DNA of 64,000 bases from JBPCOI01 sp051000395 (GTDB taxonomy: Bacteria; Actinomycetota; Actinomycetes; Mycobacteriales; Jatrophihabitantaceae): the NCBI GenBank assembly GCA_051000395.1, contig JBPCOI010000003.1:1-64000 (forward strand). Direction: 5' to 3'. The stretch's first letter is position 1, and each line of letters opens with the position of its first letter. Below, piece by piece: positions 6,830 to 14,797 of the stretch. The notes under the pieces were generated by a model. The model was not told where the DNA came from and searched no databases. It saw only the letters and a list, made by a program, of their open reading frames with translations. The translations under genes and the position numbers were made by a program.

Positions 6830-8085
6830 CAGCGGACTCCCAGGCTGGCCGCCGCCTCGACGCCGGAGCGGGCGCCGTCCTCGTGGAATCCCCAGCCGTG
6901 GTAGGCGCCGGCGTAGGCGAGCGTGCCGTCGTTTAGGGCCGGCAGCCGCCGCTGCGCGCTGACCGACTCGGAGGTGTAGATCGGGTGCTCGTACACCATC
7001 CGGTCGAGCACGAGGCGCTGGTCGAGGGCGTCCTCGCCGTTGAGCGTCACGACATAGGTGTCCGATGCAGCCAGGCGTTGCAGCCGGTTCATGTTGTAAC
7101 TCAGGTGTACCTCGGTCGGCGCGGCGTCACACGCCGGCAGCGCATAGTTCCAGGAGGCCTGCGCGCGCGAGGCGCGCGGCAAGACTGAGGTATCGGTGTG
7201 CAGCACCGTCGGGTTCACGGTGTACCCGATCGCGGCGAGCACGGCTCGTTCGTCGGAGGTGGGCGCGGCGAGCATCGCCATCGCCTGGTCGGGATGGGCA
7301 GCGATCACGGCGGCGTCGAAGCGCTCGACGCGATCGGTGTCGTCGCGGACTTCGACGCCGGCCTGCAGGCGGGTGATCGCGCGCACCGGAGTCGAGGTCT
7401 GCACCGCAGTGAGTCCCTTCGCCGCCCGCTCGACATAGCGCGCCGAACCGCCGACCACCGTGTACCAGCTCGGCGCCCCTGTCACGCTGAGCATGCCGTG
7501 ATTGGCGAGGAAGGTGAACAGGTACCGCGCCGGGTAGTCGCCCGCCGCGGTCGGCGCCGTCGACCACACCGCCGCGATCAGCGGCGTCATGAAGTGCGCG
7601 ACGAAGTAGCGCGAGAACCTGCCCGCAGCCAGGAACTCGCGCAGCGTGCGCCCGTCGTCCGAACCCGCGAGCACGACCCGGGCCCGGCGGTGGAAGCGGA
7701 CGATCTCAGCGAGCATCCGCAGGTAGCGAGGATTGGCAAGGGTTCGCGCGGAGGGTGTCAGGCCGCTGAGACCCCGCCCACCGGCGTACTCGAGGCCGCA
7801 GCCGCCGCAGGAGATGGACATGCTCATGTCCGACTCCTGGGTAGCGACTCCGAGCTCGGCGAACAGGCGCAGCAGCGTCGGGTAGGTGCGCTTGTTGTGC
7901 ACGATGAAACCGGTGTCGATGCCCAGCATGTGACCGTCGGACGTGGGGACGTCGTGGGTGTCCGCGTGGCCACCGAGCCGGTCGGCGGCTTCGTAGAGGC
8001 AGACGTCGGCGTCGCGCTGCAGCACGTAGGCGGCGGTGAGACCCGCGACGCCGCTGCCGACAACTGCGATCCTGCGACGACTCAC
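6826..8085 (-). CDS. FAD-dependent amine-oxidase-like oxidoreductase
   Basis: 419 aa. N-terminal Rossmann FAD motif RRIAVVGSGVAGLTAAYVL with the distal E in LYEAADRLGGHADTH; C-terminal FAD-contact region YAGAYHGWGFHEDGARSGV. This is the Rv0449c-like family that accompanies DUF1365 and CFAS-like genes in actinobacteria and proteobacteria; clusters of this type make methyl-branched, furan or cyclopropane acyl chains, so it probably oxidises or reduces the modified fatty acid. The GTG at 8085 is chosen because GGAGG sits eight bases upstream; an ATG at 8100 lies just before that ribosome site. It starts the three-gene operon; the next ATG overlaps its stop. Confidence 0.85.
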   Translation of the reverse strand: MSRRRIAVVGSGVAGLTAAYVLQRDADVCLYEAADRLGGHADTHDVPTSDGHMLGIDTGFIVHNKRTYPTLLRLFAELGVATQESDMSMSISCGGCGLEYAGGRGLSGLTPSARTLANPRYLRMLAEIVRFHRRARVVLAGSDDGRTLREFLAAGRFSRYFVAHFMTPLIAAVWSTAPTAAGDYPARYLFTFLANHGMLSVTGAPSWYTVVGGSARYVERAAKGLTAVQTSTPVRAITRLQAGVEVRDDTDRVERFDAAVIAAHPDQAMAMLAAPTSDERAVLAAIGYTVNPTVLHTDTSVLPRASRAQASWNYALPACDAAPTEVHLSYNMNRLQRLAASDTYVVTLNGEDALDQRLVLDRMVYEHPIYTSESVSAQRRLPALNDGTLAYAGAYHGWGFHEDGARSGVEAAASLGVRW

Positions 8086-8358
8086 CGTCGAAACCTCCAT
8101 GCCGGATCGGGGCGGACGCCCGAGGCGGCCGCTACCAGGCATTCGACGCAAGGGTTCTCGCCGGTTTCGGCTGTGACGCAGCCGTCGCGTCACGTCGGCG
8201 GACGCCGGCTAGCTGCCGCGGCATGCCGAACGGCTGCGGCAATCCTAGGGAAAGGCATTGGGGAAGGGGCGGCGGCACGGGAGGGATGTGCCGCTCGCCC
8301 CTTCGTATTCCAGTGTAGCCATCGGTTGGCCCAGGTGGGTGAGCTAGTTTCGAGCCTC
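8086..8358. other. Divergent intergenic region between lipid operon and thioesterase
   Basis: 273 bases with no supportable gene. It must hold the promoters of the leftward flavoprotein operon and the rightward thioesterase. On the minus strand TACACT near 8315 is a possible -10 element, and on the plus strand TAGTTT (8345-8350) precedes the GTG by eight bases. No clear -35 boxes or palindromes are seen. Confidence 0.4.
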
Positions 8359-9168
8359 GTGGCCAACGCATACTTTCAGCCCCTCGACGAATCGCAGGCA
8401 GGCGGCCGATATCGCGCCGACCCCGCCACCGGAGGTCCCTGGGATCCGGCGCTGCAGCACGGCGGGCCGCCCGCCGCGTTACTGGTGTACGCCGCGGAGC
8501 GCCTCGCGGCCGAGGCTGCGGACCGCGCGGACCTGCTGGCGGTGCGCGTGTCGGTCGAGTTCGTCGGACCGGTTCCCGTCGCGGAGCTAGAGATAGCGGC
8601 GGCGGTGGTGCGCGCCGCGCGCAGCGGCGTGCTCGTCCGGGCGCGCCTGGCCGCCGCCGGCCGCGACTGCTTGCACGCACGCGTCTGGCTGGTGCGCGAC
8701 GCCGACACGTCCGCGATCGCGCAGTCCCCGCCGTCCCCGCCCGAGGTAACGATCCCCGCCGACCTGCCGGGACTCGGCGCGTCCTTCCCGTACGCCGACA
8801 GCATCGAATGGCGCGCCCTGTCGGGTGGCATCGACGTTCCCGGTCCGGGCGTGGTGTGGGCCCGCCCGCGCCTCCCGCTGCTCGAGGGCCGTGAGCTCAG
8901 CGGGTTGCAGCGGGCCGCGCTCGTCGGCGATTCCGCCAGCGGGATCTCCTCCGAGCTGGACTGGTCGGCGTGGTCGTTCCTCAACGTCGACCTCGACGTG
9001 CACCTCGCCCGTCCGCTGCACGGGGAGTGGCTCTGCCTCGACGCGCGCACCCAACTCGGCCCGCACGGTTCGGCGCTCGCCCGCGCCACGCTCTCGGACG
9101 TGCGCGGGCCGTTCGGTTGTACCGCGCAGACGCTGGTGCTCGCGCCGCGCCGTCCCGCCGCCACCTGA
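8359..9168 (+). CDS. Thioesterase-family protein (double hot-dog, TesB-like)
   Basis: 269 aa. Begins VANAYFQPLDE, then the substrate-tunnel signature GPWDPALQHGGPPAALLV, typical of actinobacterial acyl-CoA thioesterase-like proteins with two tandem hot-dog domains (about 1-125 and 140-269; second domain SAWSFLNVDLDVHLARP). Probable hydrolysis of an acyl-CoA in the cytosol; no specific substrate. It is divergent from the lipid-modification operon, separated by 273 bases. GTG chosen by domain start; TAGTTT lies eight bases upstream. Confidence 0.82.
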   Translation: MANAYFQPLDESQAGGRYRADPATGGPWDPALQHGGPPAALLVYAAERLAAEAADRADLLAVRVSVEFVGPVPVAELEIAAAVVRAARSGVLVRARLAAAGRDCLHARVWLVRDADTSAIAQSPPSPPEVTIPADLPGLGASFPYADSIEWRALSGGIDVPGPGVVWARPRLPLLEGRELSGLQRAALVGDSASGISSELDWSAWSFLNVDLDVHLARPLHGEWLCLDARTQLGPHGSALARATLSDVRGPFGCTAQTLVLAPRRPAAT

Positions 9169-9190
9169 GCGCGTCGGGCACACTGGCCCG

Positions 9191-9982
9191 GTGACCGCGC
9201 CCGAGGACGCATCCACCGTTGCGCCCGCCCCGGCCGAGCGAAAGTCCCACTACGGCCTGGAGGCCCTGGCCGTCCTCGGCGTGTCGCTGGGCATGTCCGC
9301 GATCTACGCGCTGCTCAGCTTCATCCGCACCCAGGTGACGATCACCGGCGGGTTCGCGAACGCCCAGGTGCCGGTCGTCACCCAGCAGGCCACCGTCTAC
9401 CCGTGGCTGGACCTGCTGGACGCGCTCGCGAACGTGCTCAACGGCGTGCTGCCCGCCTTCCTCGCGATCGTGCTGCTGTTGCGCACGCCCGGCGGCCCCG
9501 GACTCGGGATCGGCCTGGATCGGGTGCGGCTGCGCGAAATCGCCCAGGGCGCCGGATTCTGCGCGCTGATCGGGATTCCGGGTCTGGGGCTGATCTGGCT
9601 GGGGCGGCAACTGGGCTTCAACGGGCAGATCATCGCGGTGAGCTTTCCGGACGTCTGGTACCGGATCCCGGTCCTGCTCCTGGACGCCGCGCAGAACGGC
9701 ATCGTGGAGGAGGTCGTGGTCACCGCGTTCCTGCTGACGCGGCTACGCCAGCTGGGCTGGTCGAACCAGCGCGCCCTCGGTGCTGCGGCGCTGCTGCGCG
9801 GCGGCTACCACCTCTATCAGGGCTACGGCGGCTTCGCCGGCAACCTGGTCATGGGGTTGATCTTCGGCTACTGGTTCCAGCGCACCCGTCGGGTCGTGCC
9901 CCTCGTGATCGCGCACTTCCTGCTGGACGCGATCAGCTTTGTCGGCTACCTCTACCTCGCCCCGCACATCAGCTGGCTGTAA
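9191..9982 (+). CDS. CPBP-family intramembrane glutamic endopeptidase
   Basis: 263 aa with about seven transmembrane helices. The CPBP/Abi motifs appear in order: VEEVVVTAFLLTRL (motif 1, the EE pair), GGYHLYQGYGG (motif 2 histidine) and LVIAHFLLDAI (motif 3 histidine). The family comprises membrane proteases related to CAAX prenyl proteases (Rce1), in bacteria often linked to bacteriocin self-immunity or signalling; no bacteriocin genes are nearby. GTG at 9191 begins 22 bases after the thioesterase stop; CACACT lies six bases upstream as a weak -10. Confidence 0.85.
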   Translation: MTAPEDASTVAPAPAERKSHYGLEALAVLGVSLGMSAIYALLSFIRTQVTITGGFANAQVPVVTQQATVYPWLDLLDALANVLNGVLPAFLAIVLLLRTPGGPGLGIGLDRVRLREIAQGAGFCALIGIPGLGLIWLGRQLGFNGQIIAVSFPDVWYRIPVLLLDAAQNGIVEEVVVTAFLLTRLRQLGWSNQRALGAAALLRGGYHLYQGYGGFAGNLVMGLIFGYWFQRTRRVVPLVIAHFLLDAISFVGYLYLAPHISWL

Positions 9983-10023
9983 TCGGGCTGACATCCGCGG
10001 CCGGCCCTGGCAGGGTCGGGCGG

Positions 10024-11284
10024 ATGGTCGACATCGAGGTCGTCAATCCCGTTCCCGTCGACGAGGTCGAGCCGTGGTTGGCGACGCTCCACCACCATCC
10101 TCGGCAACCCCAACGACGACAACTTCCCGAAACGCGTACAGCGGCGGCGCCGGGACTGGCACGCCGAGCGCACCTGGGGCGCACGCGCCGGCGGGAGGTG
10201 GGTGGCGACGCTGGCGAGCGAGGCGCGCACCGTGACCGTGCCGGGGTGCGACGGCCGGACGCGCGACGTCTCGGCCGACGCCCTGACGGCGGTGACCGTC
10301 AGCGCGACCCACCGTCGGCGCGGCCTGCTCACCCAGATGCTCAGCGCGTCGCTGGCGGCCGCGCGCGAGCGCGGCGACGCGTTCAGCGTGCTGGTCGCGG
10401 CCGAATGGCCGATCTACGGCCGCTTCGGTTACGCCCCGGCGGTCTGCAGCGCGGACTACACGTACCTGTCCCGGCACCCGTCGGCGAAGGTGACGCCCGC
10501 ACGAGCCGGCGCCGTGCGCCAGGTCGACCCGGCGGAACTCGGCGCGCTCGCGCCCGGCGTATTCGACGCCGCGCGCCGGTTGCGGGCCGGAAACGTCGAC
10601 CGTCCCGGCCTGTGGTGGCCGAGCCGCCTCGGGGTGGACGGCTTCGCGGCCATTCACGAGGGAAAGGCGCCGGCGTACTACCTGCACGACGGCGCCGACG
10701 GGCCCGACGGCCTGCTCGCCTGGGCCGTCACCCGGGACTTCGAGCTGGACGGCTCACTCGCAGCGATCGAGGTGCGCGAACTCGTCGCCGCGTCCGACGA
10801 GGCCTACCGCGACCTCTGGGCCTTCCTCGGCGGTATCGACGTCGTGAGCGAGATCGGGCTGCACGGGCGGCCGGTCGACGAGCCGGTCCGGTGGCTGCTG
10901 CCCGACGGGCGGGCGCTGCGCCAGACCTACGCAGGCGACCACACGTGGCTGCGGCTGCTCGACGTCCCGGCGGCGCTCACGGCCCGCGGCTACGCGGTCC
11001 CGGGTCGCCTGGTCCTGGAGGTGGTCGACGACGACCTCGGTGGCTATGGCGCCGGACGGTTCCGGCTCGACGCCGACGCCGAGGGCGCGCAGTGCCGCGC
11101 CACGAGCGCCGGCGCCGATCTGCGGCTGACGCAGCGCGCGCTCGCCTCGGTCTACCTCGGCGGACACACCCTGCGCGGGCAGCGGTTGAGCGCCAGCGTC
11201 GCGGAACTGACGCCCGGCGCGCTGGGCCTAGCCGACGCCATGTTCGCGACCCCCCTCGCGCCCTGGAACGCGACCGGCTTCTAG
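10024..11284 (+). pseudogene. Eis-like GNAT N-acetyltransferase with an apparent +1 frameshift
   Basis: Starts MVDIEVVNPVPVDEVEPWLATL in one frame; from 10091 the family text continues in the next frame (TTILGNPNDDNFPKR, then WVATLASEARTVTVPGC). One extra C at 10088-10090 explains the switch. The rest (to 11284) is a complete Eis-family protein: GNAT acetyl-CoA loop THRRRGLLTQML, second GNAT-like domain, and the C-terminal sterol-carrier-like domain ending TPLAPWNATGF, where the terminal carboxylate is part of the Eis active site. Reconstructed length is about 420 aa, normal for the family. Either a sequencing error or a recent mutation, as the remainder shows no decay. A restart at the GTG at 10202 would lack the first strands. 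Confidence 0.8.
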
Positions 11285-12570
11285 ACCGGCGGTGCCTCGG
11301 CCGGCCCGCCCGCGCCCGTCGGCTCGTCCGGGAGGGCGGTGGCGGTCGGCTGCGGGCCGGTCGCGGGGGGCACGACCGGCGGTGTGATGTCGCTGAGCGC
11401 CGGGATGCTCGGCATCGGCCGCACCCCCAGCTTGGGCACGTCCAGATCGTCGTCGGGCAGGCCGACGTGCGCCTCCCGGGACTCGGGGTCGTTGTCCGAA
11501 GCGCGGAAATTGCCGGCCTCCGGCTGCTCGGCGGCCGGCGGCAGGTGCGAGTCGAACCACGTCGAGGCGTCCAGCGCCGCCGCGGGCTCGCCACCGGCGG
11601 TGCTCTGCGCGTTCAGCCAGGACGGCCCGTCCGTCCCCTCGGCGCCACCGAACTTGGCCAGCCCCTCCAGCGCCTTGCTGAACTCGCTCGGCACGATCCA
11701 CATCTTGTTCGCATCGCCCTGGGCGATCTGTGGCAGCGTCTGCAGGTACTGGTAGGCCAGCAGCGCCGGGTCGGGCTTGGCCGCGTGGATCGCGCCGAAG
11801 GTCGTCTCGATCGCCTTGGCCTGGCCCTGCGAGGTGAGGTAGCGCGCTGCCCGGTCACCCTCGGCGCGCAGGATCCGCGACTGCCGCTCGGCCTCGGCAG
11901 CCAGGATCGCGGACTGCTTCTGCCCCTCGGCAGCGAGGATCTGCGCGGCCTTCTGGCCTTCGGCCGTCTTGATCGCCGACTCGCGCTGCCCCTCGGCGGT
12001 GAGGATGATCGCGCGCTTGTTGCGGTCGGCCCGCATCTGCTGCTCCATCGCGTCCTGGATGGACGGCGGCGGGTCGATCGCCTTGATCTCCACCCGGGCC
12101 ACCCGGATGCCCCACGGTCCGGTCGCCTCGTCCAGCACCCCGCGCAGCTTGGTGTTGATCTCGTCGCGACTGGTGAGCGCCTGCTCGAGGTTCAGTGAGC
12201 CGACCACGTTGCGCAACGTGGTGATCGTCAGCTGCTCCACGGCCTGGATGTAGTTCTGGATCTCGTAGGTCGCCGCACGCGGGTCGGTCACCTGGAAGTA
12301 GATCACCGAGTCGATGGCGACCGTGAGGTTGTCGGACGTGATGACCGGCTGCGGCGGGAAGCTGACCACCTGCTCGCGCAGGTCGATCATCGGCCGCATC
12401 CGGTCGACGAACGGGACCAGCAGGGTCAGGCCTGGAGTGGCGGTACGGGTGTAGCGGCCGAGTCGTTCGATCACCGCGGCTCGTGCCTGCGGGACGATAC
12501 GCACCATCCGCGCCAGCACGAGCAGCGCGACGACAGCGATGACGATGATTGCGATGACTGCGGCGCTCAT
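11281..12570 (-). CDS. SPFH/band-7 membrane protein (stomatin/QmcA-like)
   Basis: 429 aa. N-terminal transmembrane helix (residues 3-22), then the SPFH domain (VRIVPQARAAVIERLGRY, PFVDRMRPMIDLREQVV, RVEIKAIDPP) and a long Ala/Glu-rich coiled coil with repeated AEGQ motifs (ILTAEGQRESAI, ILAAEGQKQSAIL). The C-terminal 120 residues are an acidic, proline-rich tail. SPFH proteins oligomerise into membrane microdomain scaffolds, and QmcA-type members pair with NfeD proteins; the NfeD gene is directly upstream. Homologous pair in M. tuberculosis: Rv1488-Rv1487. ATG 12570 is preceded by GAGAGGGA. Confidence 0.88.
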   Translation of the reverse strand: MSAAVIAIIVIAVVALLVLARMVRIVPQARAAVIERLGRYTRTATPGLTLLVPFVDRMRPMIDLREQVVSFPPQPVITSDNLTVAIDSVIYFQVTDPRAATYEIQNYIQAVEQLTITTLRNVVGSLNLEQALTSRDEINTKLRGVLDEATGPWGIRVARVEIKAIDPPPSIQDAMEQQMRADRNKRAIILTAEGQRESAIKTAEGQKAAQILAAEGQKQSAILAAEAERQSRILRAEGDRAARYLTSQGQAKAIETTFGAIHAAKPDPALLAYQYLQTLPQIAQGDANKMWIVPSEFSKALEGLAKFGGAEGTDGPSWLNAQSTAGGEPAAALDASTWFDSHLPPAAEQPEAGNFRASDNDPESREAHVGLPDDDLDVPKLGVRPMPSIPALSDITPPVVPPATGPQPTATALPDEPTGAGGPAEAPPV

Positions 12571-12610
12571 TGGGCCGTCCCTCTCGATAGGTCTCGCCCG
12601 ATCGGCCGCT

Positions 12611-13066
12611 TCACTGAGCCGGTTCCTGCCAGACAACCGCGGTGGCGCCGCGGATCTCCATCACCCTCACGACGGTACCGGCGCTCAGTCGCTGCGTGTC
12701 GTCGAATGCAAGCGCCGACCACTCGCCGCCGTTGAGGCGAACCCGCCCGTCATTCGCATCGACAGCGCTGAGCACGACGGCCTGCATGCCGACGAGCGCG
12801 TCCGCGCCGGTGATCGCCGGATCGCTGATCGTCAGGTGCCGCTGGGCAACGGGGCGCACAAGGCCTAGCAGCGCGGCGCTCGCGAGCACCGCAACCACGA
12901 CCTGCAGCAGTAACGGGCCGCCAGCTGCCGCGGTGATGGCCCCCGCCGCGGCTCCCCCGGCGAACATGACGAGCACGAGCGCCATGGAGAAGGTCTCGGC
13001 GACAGCGAGGGCGCCGGAGACAATTAGCCAGACCAACCACAGGGGCATGCCTCCATCGTGCTCCAT
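12611..13066 (-). CDS. NfeD-like membrane protein, partner of the SPFH protein
   Basis: 151 aa. Three hydrophobic helices (PLWLVWLIVSGALAVAET, then a glycine/alanine-rich pair ending about residue 75) followed by an OB-fold soluble domain (about 90-148: GMQAVVLSAVDANDGRVRLNG, GTVVRVMEIRGATAVV). This is the short NfeD class without the ClpP protease domain. It lies 40 bases upstream of the SPFH gene, the usual pairing. Start uncertain: ATG at 13066 or ATG at 13048, the latter directly preceded by GGAGGC. Confidence 0.85.
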   Translation of the reverse strand: MEHDGGMPLWLVWLIVSGALAVAETFSMALVLVMFAGGAAAGAITAAAGGPLLLQVVVAVLASAALLGLVRPVAQRHLTISDPAITGADALVGMQAVVLSAVDANDGRVRLNGGEWSALAFDDTQRLSAGTVVRVMEIRGATAVVWQEPAQ

Positions 13067-13085
13067 CGTGCACAGCCGCGACCGC

Positions 13086-13928
13086 TCAGGCCGTGACGAA
13101 GTCGATCAGCTCCTCGACGGCCCGCAGCAACGGGACCTCCACATCGGCGAAGCTGTCGACGCTCGCCAGCACTCGGCGCCACATCTCGCGCGGATCGCTC
13201 ACCCGCAGCGCCGCGCAGATGCCCGCCTTCCAGTCGGTGCCGAAAGGCACGGTGGGCCAGCCGGTGATGCCCAGCGCGGTCGGCTTCACGGCCTGCCAGA
13301 TATCCACGTAGGGATGGCCGGTCACCAGCACCGACTCGGCAAAACCGGCGCGCCGCAGCTCGGCCACGAGGCGCGACTCCTTGCTGCCCGCGACGAGATG
13401 GTCCACGAGCACGCCCACGCGGCGTCCCGGTCCCGGTGCGAAGGCGCGGACCTGTTCGAGCAGGCCGTCGATCCCGTCCAGCGCCTCGACCACCACGCCC
13501 TCGACGCGCAGGTCGTCTCCCCAGATGCGCTCGACCAGCGCGGCGTCGTGGCTGCCCTCGACCCAGATCCGACTGGCGCGCGCCACGCGGGCCGTCGCGC
13601 CGGGCACCGCGAACGATCCGGAGGCGGTCCTGTTCCTGCTGCGCGTCGCCCGGGCGGGCATCTGCGCCGGGCGCACGAGCGTCACCGGCACGCCGTCGAG
13701 CAGGAACGCCGCCGGCAGCATCGGGAACACCCGGCACCTGCCGTTGCGGTCCTCGAGCGTGACCGTGTCGCGCTTCTCGCCGCCGTCCACGGCTCTGCCC
13801 ACGCCCACCACGGCCCCGCAGAAGCGGCCGTCGGCGGTCTCCACGACGAGCTCGGCATCGGCGGGCACCTGGGCAACGCTGCGGCGGACGCGCGCCGTTC
13901 GGCCGAGGACGTCCGGGCACTCTGGCAC
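13086..13928 (-). CDS. DUF3097 family protein
   Basis: About 280 aa, actinobacterial family of unknown function. Visible conserved segments: an N-terminal beta-rich part (CGAVVGVGRAVDGGEKRDTVTLEDRNG written here in shorter pieces: GAVVGVGRAV, DTVTLEDR), then a TOPRIM/GTPase-like part with IWVEGSHDAALVERIWGDDL, VLVDHLVAGSKESRLV and TGHPYVDIWQAVKP. IWVEGSHDAALVE resembles the TOPRIM glutamate strand and VLVDHL its aspartate strand, so a nucleic-acid enzyme is an inference. GTG at 13928 is eight bases after ACCCTA/TAGGGT; GTG 13934 is the alternative. Probably equals Rv1486c. Confidence 0.78.
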   Translation of the reverse strand: MPECPDVLGRTARVRRSVAQVPADAELVVETADGRFCGAVVGVGRAVDGGEKRDTVTLEDRNGRCRVFPMLPAAFLLDGVPVTLVRPAQMPARATRSRNRTASGSFAVPGATARVARASRIWVEGSHDAALVERIWGDDLRVEGVVVEALDGIDGLLEQVRAFAPGPGRRVGVLVDHLVAGSKESRLVAELRRAGFAESVLVTGHPYVDIWQAVKPTALGITGWPTVPFGTDWKAGICAALRVSDPREMWRRVLASVDSFADVEVPLLRAVEELIDFVTA

Positions 13929-14035
13929 GTCCACGGACCCTAGGCGACGCCCGCGGCCCCTGCCGACGGACGCGCCGGGGCGCCCGACCGGTTCGGTTGC
14001 GCCGTGCCGTCGCCGACGTTTCGGGACAGAGCGGC

Positions 14036-14041
14036 TAGCGT
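14036..14041 (+). promoter_or_regulatory. Leaderless -10 box (TAGCGT)
   Basis: TAGCGT is followed by exactly six bases and then the GTG at 14048. No convincing -35 is visible. It fits the leaderless pattern seen at a dozen genes in this window. Confidence 0.5.
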
Positions 14042-14047
14042 GGCGAG

Positions 14048-14797
14048 GTGAACCGTCAGCGGTGCGGGCCCCTCGCAGCCTGGACGGGCGCCCTGCTCGC
14101 CGGGCAGTGCGATGCCGATTCCGTCGTGCGCGCCGTGAGCCGCGGCGATGCCCCGCACCAGGTCGGCGGCCTGCCCGGGTTCGACGCGGAGCTGGTGCCG
14201 CTGCGCGAGGTGCTCGTCGCCTGGCGTCGCCGTGGCGGACCGGTGCGGCTCGTTCTTCCGGTCGCCGGCGACGTCCGCGGCCTGGCCGGCCCGGCATCCT
14301 TCCGCAGTGCGGCGCTGGAGACGGGCGAGGCCGTGTGCGGACCGGGGCTCGGTGTGACCTGCGACGTGATCGACCACGCGCCGAGCAGCGCGCCCCCCAG
14401 CGTGCTCTGGCAGGCGTTCGTCATCGAGGCGCAGCCGTCGGATCCGCAGCCGCTCGGCGACGCGCAGTTCGAGCTCACGACCGCGGTCCGCGAGTCGGCG
14501 ACGGCGCTGTCCGCGGCCGACGTCGCCGGTTGGATCGACGACATCGCCGCCGAACTGCACGACGCCCGGCGGGCGAGCGAGCACCTCAACCTGCCGCCAC
14601 GCTTTCCGTCCCGTGCGCTCGCCCTGCTCGCACAGGCCGAGCGCCTGCACGCCGTCCTCGACCTGGCGGCGCAGGACCCGACGGGGGGCGCGATCGACCG
14701 GACCGGGATCGCTGCGCGCGCCGAGGCCCTGCGGCCGCTGAGCACCGCCGTGCGCCGCGCCCGGCTCGCCGGCTACAACGCACTGGCCGAGCAGTGA
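14048..14797 (+). CDS. Conserved hypothetical protein upstream of a GT87 glycosyltransferase
   Basis: 249 aa, family not recognised. No signal peptide or transmembrane segment. The N-terminal 170 residues are beta/alpha with scattered hydrophobic strands (PVRLVLPVAGDVRGLAGP; VLWQAFVIEAQP); residues 170-249 are helical with Leu/Ala heptads (DIAAELHDARRASEHLNL, LLAQAERLHAVLDLA). Its stop overlaps the next GTG (GTGA), so it is co-translated with a membrane glycosyltransferase and may be a cytosolic partner of it. Start fixed by a leaderless TAGCGT box. Confidence 0.65.
   Translation: MNRQRCGPLAAWTGALLAGQCDADSVVRAVSRGDAPHQVGGLPGFDAELVPLREVLVAWRRRGGPVRLVLPVAGDVRGLAGPASFRSAALETGEAVCGPGLGVTCDVIDHAPSSAPPSVLWQAFVIEAQPSDPQPLGDAQFELTTAVRESATALSAADVAGWIDDIAAELHDARRASEHLNLPPRFPSRALALLAQAERLHAVLDLAAQDPTGGAIDRTGIAARAEALRPLSTAVRRARLAGYNALAEQ

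Noticed and set aside
9191..9982. Abortive-infection (Abi) phage defence through the CPBP protein
   Set aside because: CPBP proteins were once called Abi, but no phage-defence or bacteriocin genes are near and the gene stands beside a thioesterase.
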